A program made the translations under genes and the position numbers. Source: Bryobacterales bacterium (GTDB lineage Bacteria > Acidobacteriota > Terriglobia > Bryobacterales > Bryobacteraceae). From it: a stretch of DNA of 57,717 nucleotides. The DNA is taken from assembly GCA_003167495.1 (NCBI GenBank), contig PMSX01000317.1, positions 6,624 through 64,340 on the forward strand, written 5' to 3'. The first letter of the stretch is position 1, and every line of letters starts with the position of its first letter. The notes under the pieces are model-generated. The model was not told the origin of the DNA. It did not search any database and saw only the letters and a list, made by a program, of their open reading frames with translations. This document shows positions 8,182-14,249 of this stretch, one piece after another.

Positions 8182-9285
8182 TTAGCGGCGTCCGCCGCCG
8201 CCCCCGCGAAACCCTCCGCCGCCACCGAAGCTGGCGGCACCGCGTGACGAAAAGCTTCTTTCCTCTCCGCCATGATTGTAGCCGCTGAAGCCGCCCGAGC
8301 GTACGCCGCTCTGACCACGGGGTTCAGCATATCCTCGAGCAGCCCGAGCATCTCCTTCGAAAGGCCTGCCTCCTGCACCGCGCTCGCCCACTCCGCGCTC
8401 CACGTTCCTTGCTACGCCACGTTCGCCTCCGGCCCGGTAGTAATTGTTTCGGTTGAAAAACGTATTGCTCCGGGAGAAGTACCTGTTATGGTCAAAAACT
8501 GCGTATCCGTGATTCCAATCGAATCCCCAATGACCCCAGCCCCATCCAAAGCCTCCGAACCAACCAATTCCGAAGCCGAGTCCGAATGAGAGGTACGGGC
8601 CGCCAAACCAGATTCCCGGATACGGGTACCACCCCGGCCAAGCCAGAATCGGATCTCCGTATACCAACCACGGATCATACGCGGGTACGTAAGCGACCTC
8701 CGGGTTAGCGGGTTGAATGACAATCGTCGAGGCTTGGGTCTCAACGGTTTGCTGGGGCGTCGTCTTGAGATTGCCGGCTTGTTGGGCCCGCTGGCGCATC
8801 ACTTGCACGGCATTCATCACGTCCTGTTGCTGGTTGTAATAGGCGTCGCCTAAAGACGACGTCCAGGAGAGGTTCTTATCCATATTCCCAAGGACTGATG
8901 GAAATGCCGTGAGCGCCTTAACACTCGGGTCCCAGGGCTGTTGGTCGGCAGCTTGACCTAAGGCTTCGCCCTTCAAGTCAGGATGCGCTTGCACCCATCT
9001 GTCAGCTTCGACAACTTGTTCGGGAAAGGTGGATGCTGCCAGGATCTGCGCCACCAGCGAATCCGGGTAGAGCGCAATGGGCGCTACCAACTGCTGTAGC
9101 TGCTCGGGATTTTGTGGCGTGTGAGCCAGCTGGCCTGGAGCCGGCGGTGGGCTTTGCGCGTCTTGACTGGCCGGTAGGGGCAGGGGCGAAGTGGCAAGTA
9201 GAAAAGCCAACAACAACACGGAAACCAACCTCTGCTTGGGCAATCGAGGCCCTGAACCAACGTTCTCTTTTTGCCAGCGTTTCAT
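8182..9285 (-). CDS. DUF3300 family secreted protein with Gly/Trp-rich C-terminus
   Basis: The 367-residue product has a signal peptide (about residues 18-40) and the DUF3300 domain: 'LVAPIALYPDSLVAQILAAS', 'WDPSVKALTAFPSVL' and 'PEVAYVPAYDPWLVYG'. The C-terminal third is low-complexity, rich in Gly, Trp, Phe and Tyr, and ends in Gly/Arg repeats, suggesting an extracellular or envelope location. Function is unknown. It sits 50 bp upstream of the DUF2950 gene on the same strand, a pairing common in acidobacteria and proteobacteria. Confidence 0.82.
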   Translation of the reverse strand: MKRWQKENVGSGPRLPKQRLVSVLLLAFLLATSPLPLPASQDAQSPPPAPGQLAHTPQNPEQLQQLVAPIALYPDSLVAQILAASTFPEQVVEADRWVQAHPDLKGEALGQAADQQPWDPSVKALTAFPSVLGNMDKNLSWTSSLGDAYYNQQQDVMNAVQVMRQRAQQAGNLKTTPQQTVETQASTIVIQPANPEVAYVPAYDPWLVYGDPILAWPGWYPYPGIWFGGPYLSFGLGFGIGWFGGFGWGWGHWGFDWNHGYAVFDHNRYFSRSNTFFNRNNYYRAGGERGVARNVERGVGERGAGGRPFEGDARAARGYAEPRGQSGVRSGGFSGYNHGGEERSFSSRGAASFGGGGGFRGGGGGRR

Positions 9286-9616
9286 TTCATCTGACCAGTC
9301 CCAGTGTAAAACGATTCTAGGGAGGGGCTAACATCTACATGTACATGTGATGACTTCTTCGCTCCCTGGATCGCGGCGGGTGTCTTCGCAATACTGTTGA
9401 CCGGGTGCCACGCCACACATGCAGGGATGTTCGCGCACTTTGTCATCTTTCCTGTCTCAATCACTGCACGTTTTTCGCCAAACGCAGCAGTCCCTCGAAT
9501 GTAAGCTTTTCCTCAGTCGGCGGTATGGGTGCCCGCTGTTTTCACTGAAAACGACTTCTCTCGCAGTCCCAGTTCAACGAGTCGAAATAGAGCCATCACG
9601 AGACGCCTGGGCGGCA
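9286..9616. other. Intergenic stretch with no recognisable gene
   Basis: It should hold the promoter of the leftward DUF3300 gene and, at its right side, the missing C-terminal coding part of the truncated flavoprotein, but no frame here continues that protein recognisably. The DNA is lower in GC than its neighbours. Confidence 0.4.
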
Positions 9617-10558
9617 TTATAGGAAGACCGCGACGCTGAAATCGGCGCATGCTGATCTGGGGTATCGGGAGACGCGAAGTACACTATTTCGGGGTGGCGG
9701 AAAGCCTACCTGGGAAAAATGCTGCAACAGTCCCAGTTTCCATTCATCTGGCATTGATGCATAGCCATGCTCGAAGCCCGGCTGGCCCGCGCCTTTGGCG
9801 TAGTTAATGCGCGGGAAGTCGTGCCGCCGGACCAGAATATCGACTCTTTCGGCTCCCGATTCTAAAGCAGTCGCAGCGCAGTCCATTGCAGAGGCGCTGG
9901 CTCCGACTACTACGATGGTACGCCCGCGCAGCAAAGAGCAATCGACCGGATCAGATGAGTGTGACCATCTGCCTTGAACTGTGTCTTCTGTCTTTAACGC
10001 GCGAGGAAAGCCAGAGATAAAATCGGGGATCGCGGGTTCTCCAAACGCTGCAAGCCCGAGCGCGAAAATCACCCTGCGTGCCAGCACTTTCTGCGACTGC
10101 CCGCGATGCTCTACCAGGAGCTCCACGACATTGTTCGAGCTCAGATCAATTTGCTTGACTGCATGTTCGCTTCGTATATCAAGCTTCAGAACGCGTCCGT
10201 ACCAATCCACATAAGCGGCCCAATCGAGCCGGGATATCTTATCCAACGTCTCCCACGCGGGCGTTCCATGCTGGGCTTCAGACCATGCGCGGAAGGTCAA
10301 GGCTGGGAGGTCCATGGCTAGCCCACTCACCTGCTTCGGAGAACGGAGGAATTCCATGCGCGCAGTTGTGAGCCATGGTCCTTCGCTGCCCCGGCTAGCT
10401 TTGTCTAAAAGACATGCGGAGATGCCGGCAAAGCGGAGCGCCATGGCGGCTGCCAACCCGTTCATGCCTGCTCCGACAATGGCGACTTCGAGCACCTGAC
10501 CTTCCCTGCGCAATTTCTTAAGCCGGCGATCTTGGCGCGCGCGAAAGATCTTCACCAA
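9617..10558 (-). pseudogene. FAD/NAD(P)-binding oxidoreductase, C-terminally truncated
   Basis: The 313 residues include an FAD-binding Rossmann motif 'VAIVGAGMNGLAAAMAL' near residue 25 and a second dinucleotide motif 'IVVVGASASAMDCAA' near residue 213, the layout of flavin-containing monooxygenase-like enzymes. Family members are usually well over 400 residues. Here similarity stops near 'LRVSRYPRSACADF', followed by a stop, so the C-terminal third is missing or frameshifted. The substrate is unknown. It lies among other gene remnants, and I treat it as probably non-functional, though it could still be expressed. Confidence 0.6.
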
Positions 10559-10691
10559 ACCAGAGATGCCGACAAATCGGTATCAAAAAGCCGGTTCGTT
10601 TCTCTGGTGCTGCTCTTCTGCATGCTGGCCGCGGGGCTTTATGACGAGATCCTGCGGTATGCTTTCTAGGGACAATCGTTTTGGGGTTTGA

Positions 10692-10880
10692 TCACTCGGG
10701 GCGTCGTTCAGTGATCTCTTCCAACTCGGCATCCCAGTAAAACCTCTTTCCGGTCCAATACGATTGAGCTGCCATGATGCCGGCGATCGAGTGCGAGAAC
10801 CCATGATCGACTGCTCCTGAACAGCCTTGCGAGGCTGCTGAGAGAATTTCAGTCTGATGATTGGTTCGATGAATTGGCAT
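10692..10880 (-). pseudogene. Gfo/Idh/MocA-family oxidoreductase, C-terminal remnant
   Basis: The leftward 62-residue frame reads through 'HSIAGIMAAQSYWTGKRFYW' and 'DAELEEITE', which resembles the extreme C-terminus of the exported Gfo/Idh/MocA dehydrogenases common in acidobacteria (compare the intact gene at 53256-54632). No N-terminal Rossmann domain is encoded upstream, so this is a remnant. Its truncation coincides with the edge of the replication-like module, consistent with an insertion having cut it. Confidence 0.45.
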
Positions 10881-10886
10881 GCAGGT

Positions 10887-10967
10887 TTATGCGGCTTTCT
10901 TCTTGGAGCGGGACTGCCGTTGGCGGAAGTGGCGCAACTCCGCCACCGCTTCGGTGACAGCGCTCAT
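10887..10967 (-). CDS. Tiny basic ORF, end of replication-like module
   Basis: This 26-residue frame ('MSAVTEAVAELRHF' then a basic tail ending 'SRSKKKAA') starts in the stop codon of the preceding 65-codon frame (ATGA). That coupling and the lysine/arginine-rich tail are the only support. No family is recognised. It may be a real small protein or a decayed end of the preceding one. Confidence 0.25.
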   Translation of the reverse strand: MSAVTEAVAELRHFRQRQSRSKKKAA

Positions 10968-11161
10968 TGTCTCAGAGGCTGGGCCGATGCGAATGATGCC
11001 ACCCTCGTGCCTACCAGTCGACCTGATCTCGTCTCGGCGGCAAGACGGTTGGTCCACAGCAGCCGGTAGCACCGGCTGCTCTCGCTCTCTAGGTAGTATT
11101 CGAAATCCAAGGCAAACAGCCCACCGATGGCTTGCACGTAACCGAACGATTCATGGAGCAC
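10964..11161 (-). CDS. Small hypothetical protein of the replication-like module
   Basis: The 65-residue frame starts with GTG at 11161, 35 bp after the Rep-like gene. It reads 'VLHESFGYVQAIGGLFALDF' and has an acidic/aromatic N-terminal half and a basic C-terminal half. The frame remains open upstream for 13 further codons to within the rep gene. No domain is recognised. The position and strand suggest it belongs to the same transcript as the Rep-like protein. Confidence 0.35.
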   Translation of the reverse strand: MLHESFGYVQAIGGLFALDFEYYLESESSRCYRLLWTNRLAAETRSGRLVGTRVASFASAQPLRQ

Positions 11162-11195
11162 GTCGCGCCAAGGCTTTACTGGTTCCGGCGGCCGC

Positions 11196-12326
11196 TCATC
11201 GGAGCGCCTTTCTCGCGGCAGCAGCGCGGATTTCTTCCGTCATGTCGAACCGTTCCTGCGGGAGGGGGATGGGCACGGCGGCAACTTGCGCGCGCAGTTC
11301 AGGAGAAATCTGCTTGGGCGGTGGCTGCTTTTGCTCGGCCTCCGCCAGTTGCCGTTTCAGAATTTCGTACTCCTCCGCGGCCCGCCGCTGCTCCTCTCGC
11401 CTTAGCAGAACCCGCCGCCCAACGAACCAATCGGCGATGCTAGTGAGCAGCAATCCGACCGGGCTCTCTACTCTTCGATTGCGAAATACCTTGTGCGCCC
11501 GTTCGCCGAAGAAGTGGCGGACTTCTTCGGGAGTGGCGTCGGGCACGATCAGACGTGCTTCCCTCCAGAGTCGGCGCAAAGCGCTTTCGTCGAGTTCGAG
11601 ATAAGCATCCATGACCTGCAAGAATTCCTCGGGCGGTTCGGCGGATGGCGCAGTTGTTGCCGGCGGCGCCGTCGTCGACGACGATTTAGGTAAATTACTT
11701 AGGGAATTCTTTTCCTTATATGCGCTGTCGAAAATGTCACCCGTCGCTGCCAAAATGTCACCCGTTGGGGCGGGAAGGGGTGACAAATTGTCAGGGGTAA
11801 CGGGTGTCAAAATGTCACCCGTAGCTTCAGTCACGGGCGACGTTTTGTCACCCGTCGAGTTCGGCGCGTGAGTCCTACCCCGCTGACTGATCGTACGCGC
11901 CGCCGCCACGCAAAACAGACACGGTTTGCCATCTGGATGAAGGTGATACGTTACGCCTTCACGCGGCCCGCCGGCATCACCGAAGGGCGTACCGATCCAA
12001 CCCGCTCCCATCAAGTCGTCTAAAGCCCTTTGCACGGTTCGATTTGTGACCTTCATCCGGCGCGCGAGTGTGTCCACCTTGGGCCACGCGAGTCCGGTAT
12101 AGGAAGTATGGTCAAGACAGTCGCAGAGCGCGCCGTAGAGCTGGCAAGCGCTGCGCTTCAGCGGTGAGTTGTCGAGATCGCGCCGGTGGGCGCGCCGAGG
12201 GCCGCTTTCGCTCGACGGCGGTTTCTTGGTTATGCAACGCACGCGACCGGGTATTTTTTCAGTTGAAGCCGCCTGGCCAGTCGGCGTATAGTGCCGTTGA
12301 GAGCCTAACAATCTCTCCGATAACAC
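11196..12326 (-). CDS. Winged-helix replication-initiator-like protein (HTH_36 type)
   Basis: The 376-residue protein has a basic N-terminal region and then a helix-turn-helix of the HTH_36 class at about residues 79-113 ('LAWPKVDTLARRMKVTNRTV'), as in many plasmid and phage replication proteins. A zinc-knuckle-like 'CLFC' follows near 136. Residues 158-198 are a repetitive linker with four 'TGD' units. The C-terminal half is charged and helical with a 'VGLLLTSIADWFVG' segment. Its gene contains iteron-like DNA repeats (see 11731-11855). It lies downstream of ssb and a zinc-ribbon gene on the same strand. I infer a replication role for an integrated plasmid- or phage-like element; the exact family is uncertain. 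Confidence 0.6.
   Translation of the reverse strand: MLSERLLGSQRHYTPTGQAASTEKIPGRVRCITKKPPSSESGPRRAHRRDLDNSPLKRSACQLYGALCDCLDHTSYTGLAWPKVDTLARRMKVTNRTVQRALDDLMGAGWIGTPFGDAGGPREGVTYHLHPDGKPCLFCVAAARTISQRGRTHAPNSTGDKTSPVTEATGDILTPVTPDNLSPLPAPTGDILAATGDIFDSAYKEKNSLSNLPKSSSTTAPPATTAPSAEPPEEFLQVMDAYLELDESALRRLWREARLIVPDATPEEVRHFFGERAHKVFRNRRVESPVGLLLTSIADWFVGRRVLLRREEQRRAAEEYEILKRQLAEAEQKQPPPKQISPELRAQVAAVPIPLPQERFDMTEEIRAAAARKALR
11731..11855. repeat. Iteron-like direct repeats inside the rep-like gene
   Basis: Three exact copies of AAAATGTCACCCGT lie at 11731-11744, 11752-11765 and 11809-11822. A fourth, variant copy (GTTTTGTCACCCGT) is at 11842-11855. A 13-bp palindrome TGACAAATTGTCA sits between them at 11781-11793, and the third copy is itself preceded by a partial inverted copy (CGGGTGTCA). 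Starts are 21, 57 and 33 bp apart, all multiples of three, because they also encode the repeated TGD peptide units. The layout resembles replication-origin iterons; binding by the encoded protein is inferred. Confidence 0.6.
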
Positions 12327-12340
12327 AAATCATCCTTTCC

Positions 12341-12380
12341 GCCCGGGTCACGTCTCAACTGATCCGGGCTTCGGTTTTTT
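12341..12380 (+). terminator. Possible hairpin with T-tract
   Basis: GCCCGG at 12341-12346 pairs perfectly with CCGGGC at 12364-12369, followed five bases later by six Ts (12375-12380). The T-tract is on the plus strand, yet flanking genes run leftward, so it would stop rightward antisense transcription or be a structural element upstream of the rep-like gene. The long 17-nt loop and offset T-tract make it weak. Confidence 0.3.
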
Positions 12381-12386
12381 AGCCGC

Positions 12387-12566
12387 TTACGCGGCGGCTC
12401 CCTTCGCTTCCTGGGCATGGTCCTGGGAGGCGGGTGCTTCCGCCTCGGCTGGCCAGTCGATCCGGATCTCCCGCCCGCAAGCAGCACAGACCAAATCGCG
12501 GGTTTCACTCCGCAAGCGCAGTCCGCAAACATAATCCAAGCAGTAGAAGGAGGACGTGTCTTTCAT
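12387..12566 (-). CDS. Small zinc-ribbon protein
   Basis: The 59-residue product begins 'MKDTSSFYCLDYVCGLRLRS' and contains two cysteine pairs, the second as 'CAACG' about 15 residues after the first. This is a plausible zinc ribbon. I chose the ATG at 12566 because it overlaps the stop of the preceding small ORF (ATGA), and because the longer in-frame version would be read through that ORF. The C-terminus is Ala/Glu-rich. It likely belongs to the ssb-rep transcript. No function is known. Confidence 0.5.
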   Translation of the reverse strand: MKDTSSFYCLDYVCGLRLRSETRDLVCAACGREIRIDWPAEAEAPASQDHAQEAKGAAA

Positions 12567-12727
12567 GGAGTGCCTGCCAGTCCGCGGTTCCGTCGCTCCA
12601 GAACGAGTCGATCGCGACGGCCGCGCTCGGCTTGGGGCATCGCGGCAGCTTGGTAGATGGATTCGCAGGTAGCGGTCAAGCTCTCCCGCTTGCCGAATCT
12701 CCACAGCTCGAGAAATTCCGCGTGCAT
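12563..12727 (-). CDS. Small hypothetical protein upstream of zinc-ribbon gene
   Basis: A 54-residue frame starts at ATG 12727 ('MHAEFLELWRFGKRES') and ends in the ATGA overlap with the zinc-ribbon gene. It is charged and predicted helical with a basic C-terminal half. The coupled stop/start and its place between ssb and the zinc-ribbon gene argue for a real coding frame. No domain is recognised. Confidence 0.4.
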   Translation of the reverse strand: MHAEFLELWRFGKRESLTATCESIYQAAAMPQAERGRRDRLVLERRNRGLAGTP

Positions 12728-12836
12728 AGTAACTACCAGTGGCCTATGCTGGATGGTGGTTTTGGTTTTCCGGGTGACGTTGACGCTTTTTTTAATGTGG
12801 TCATTGCCTCTTTCCTCCCAAAGAGAAGCAGGCCGC

Positions 12837-13217
12837 TTACGCGACCGCCCCGTTTTCCCTCTCGCCCTTTTCGGAATTCAGGGCGCTGATCGAGAACGCC
12901 ACGATTTCCGCCACGGGCCATTCGACCTTGACGGGTCCTTCTGGCGTGTCTATCTCGCGTTCGAACTCGCGATAGCTCATTTCGCCTTCAACGAAGACGA
13001 GTGAACCGGGCTTGATCTTCGCCGCATAGGTAGCGCTATCGCCAAAAATCACCACTTGGTGCCAGACGGGTTTGGTCTTCCATTCGCCGGCGTCGTCCTT
13101 GTAACGCTTATTGGTGGCCACGCTCAGCCGCGTGACCGGCTTGCCGGTGGCGGTCGATGCGGTTTTAAGTTCGCGCCCGGTGTTACCGAGCAGCATGATT
13201 CTGTTGAGATTGTTCAG
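12837..13217 (-). CDS. ssb: Single-stranded DNA-binding protein (SSB), element-encoded
   Basis: The product (about 126 residues) is an OB-fold SSB: 'NRIMLLGNTGREL', 'VTRLSVATNKRY' and 'WHQVVIFGDSATYAAKIKPG' follow the conserved beta strands of bacterial SSB. It lacks the usual acidic C-terminal tip (DDDIPF), common in plasmid or phage versions. The first ATG (13196) would remove the conserved 'NNLNR' of strand one. The frame has no ATG, GTG or TTG further upstream, so CTG at 13217, with AAAGG about 11 bases before it, is the likely start. It heads the leftward replication-like module. Confidence 0.8.
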   Translation of the reverse strand: MNNLNRIMLLGNTGRELKTASTATGKPVTRLSVATNKRYKDDAGEWKTKPVWHQVVIFGDSATYAAKIKPGSLVFVEGEMSYREFEREIDTPEGPVKVEWPVAEIVAFSISALNSEKGERENGAVA

Positions 13218-13744
13218 AGGGGTTGGTACCTTTCTTTGATCTGGATTTAGAAGCTGACATTCTTTTTCTGCGGCTTCACCTTCCTAGGCAGAGCGAAGGG
13301 TGAAGTGTCCGAGGTTCGCCAGGGTTGCGAAGTCGCGCAGCGACTTTTTTGGGGGACCGCCCGGCGGTGGAACCAAAACCGGGAGGCGTCGCCCTGGTGA
13401 ACACAGGACCGAAGCGACAAGTTCGGGTAGGAAGGAGAAGCGGCATGAATCGCGCAGCGCACCTTGTTGGAGCAAGACGTAACAGGAGAGAGCGGTCCTG
13501 GGATGGGAGCCGAAGACCAGTGGAACGAAGCGGGGCTGAGGCGCGGGAAGCGCGACGTTTCGTCCCTTTCCGGAAATGGTTCCAGAATTTGGGTAAGTAA
13601 GGCTCAACCCAAGGGCCGCTGGGCCCGTTCTGCGGGGAGGGCAGATTGTGACGCTTTTGTGCCAATTGGCGCCCCCAATCACGCTCGATTACACCGCGCA
13701 CCCGTTCGTAAATGCTTACAATCGTGTGGCATCGAGTGCGATGG
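13218..13744. other. Non-coding, structured end of the integrated element
   Basis: Long frames on both strands are present but look like by-products of high GC; none shows a protein family. Visible structures are a terminator-like hairpin (13330-13350), an inverted repeat TTGGGT/ACCCAA near 13590-13612 and GGGCC/GGCCC just after it. No integrase gene lies next to the tRNA fragment that follows. The stretch may hold the element's attachment or origin sequence. Confidence 0.4.
13330..13350 (+). terminator. Rho-independent terminator-like hairpin
   Basis: AAGTCGC (13330-13336) and GCGACTT (13340-13346) form a perfect 7-bp stem with loop GCA, followed directly by TTTT. It would terminate rightward transcription, although no rightward protein gene precedes it. 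It could end a small RNA made antisense to the ssb leader. Confidence 0.55.
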
Positions 13745-13802
13745 TTAGCTTGAGGTGCTAGCGGGTAACACCGTGGGGGTTCAAGTCCCCCTCTCCGCAC
13801 CA
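13745..13802 (+). tRNA. tRNA-Leu(GAG) 3' half, attachment-site remnant
   Basis: The sequence matches the 3' part of tRNA-Leu. The anticodon stem is TTAGC/GCTAG (13745-13749/13757-13761) around the 7-nt loop TTGAGGT with anticodon GAG (13752-13754). A variable arm follows, then T-arm GGGGG-TTCAAGT-CCCCC (13775-13791), acceptor strand TCTCCGC, discriminator A and encoded CCA. The matching 5' acceptor strand (GCGGAGA) and D-arm are absent upstream, so this is not a working tRNA gene. Such 3' halves are left as the distal direct repeat when an element integrates in a tRNA gene. The orientation places the element to the left. Confidence 0.8.
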
Positions 13803-13898
13803 AATAACTGGCTTTCGTATCAATGAGATACGGAAGCCATTTTCGTCTGTACCCAAAAAACGCAATGAGGTGAGTCTTGGTGCGGAGCAAGGAGACTA

Positions 13899-14081
13899 CT
13901 GTCGATAGCAGCTAAGGCGTACTACGTCTTGACGAGACTGAACAGCAAGGCGACCAAGGAAGACATTTCCGGAATGCTTCCGAAGTTCGGATGGAAAGTT
14001 AGCAATAAGCAACTCGAGAAATCGACCGCCTTTCTTGAGCGATCACACCTTGTCGCGAAACCGACGACCGCTACTCACTGA
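13899..14081 (+). CDS. Possible small winged-helix-like ORF between att-like repeats
   Basis: The open frame ends 'KPTTATH' at the TGA at 14079-14081 and contains 'AAKAYYVLTRLNSKATKEDI' and 'FGWKVSNKQLEKSTAFLERS', a helix pattern resembling a small winged-helix or DNA-binding domain. There is no ATG; CTG at 13899 follows AAGGAG closely. It may instead be the truncated 3' end of a longer gene. It lies entirely between the two tRNA-Leu-derived repeats. Confidence 0.3.
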   Translation: MSIAAKAYYVLTRLNSKATKEDISGMLPKFGWKVSNKQLEKSTAFLERSHLVAKPTTATH

Positions 14082-14105
14082 TACGCGAGGTTGAACCGTG
14101 AATAA

Positions 14106-14127
14106 TCACGCCCCCCTCTCCGCAACA
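14106..14127 (+). repeat. Second, degenerate copy of the tRNA-Leu 3' end
   Basis: CCCCCTCTCCGCAACA at 14112-14127 matches CCCCCTCTCCGCACCA of the tRNA fragment (13787-13802) at 15 of 16 positions, and the six bases before it match at four. Both copies have the same orientation and are 325 bp apart. This looks like an older or nested attachment-site repeat. Confidence 0.6.
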
Positions 14128-14137
14128 TACTGAATCT

Positions 14138-14156
14138 AAGTTAAATTGGTTAACTT
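14138..14156. repeat. Perfect AAGTTAA/TTAACTT palindrome
   Basis: AAGTTAA (14138-14144), a 5-nt spacer and TTAACTT (14150-14156) form a perfect inverted repeat in an AT-rich island. It lies past the 3' end of the RND operon and next to the att-like repeat, so it could be an operator-like site or an element end. No T-tract is present, so it is not a typical terminator. Confidence 0.4.
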
Positions 14157-14249
14157 GAAACGGCCACTCTCTTTCATACCGGATAGATTCAGATGCAGGC
14201 CTCCGGATGCCAAGCCGAATCATCGCCGCGCTGGATAGTGGATATCGAC

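Noticed and set aside
10879..11604. A 241-codon rightward frame opposite the rep-like gene
   Set aside because: Its sequence is antisense to better-supported leftward frames and has shadow composition (Ser/Arg-rich).
11731..11855. CRISPR array interpretation of the short repeats
   Set aside because: Units are 14 bp with irregular gaps, lie inside a coding frame, and no cas genes are present.
13700..13802. Group I intron or unusual split tRNA-Leu
   Set aside because: The fragment begins before the anticodon stem rather than within the loop, and no 5' half or intron core motifs are seen.
13276..13890. A 204-codon leftward frame across the tRNA fragment
   Set aside because: It reads antisense through the tRNA 3' end and is rich in Arg/Pro/Leu with no domain; it is a GC-driven shadow of non-coding DNA.
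14138..14156. Terminator for the RND operon
   Set aside because: The stem is AT-rich and has no following T-tract in the leftward direction.
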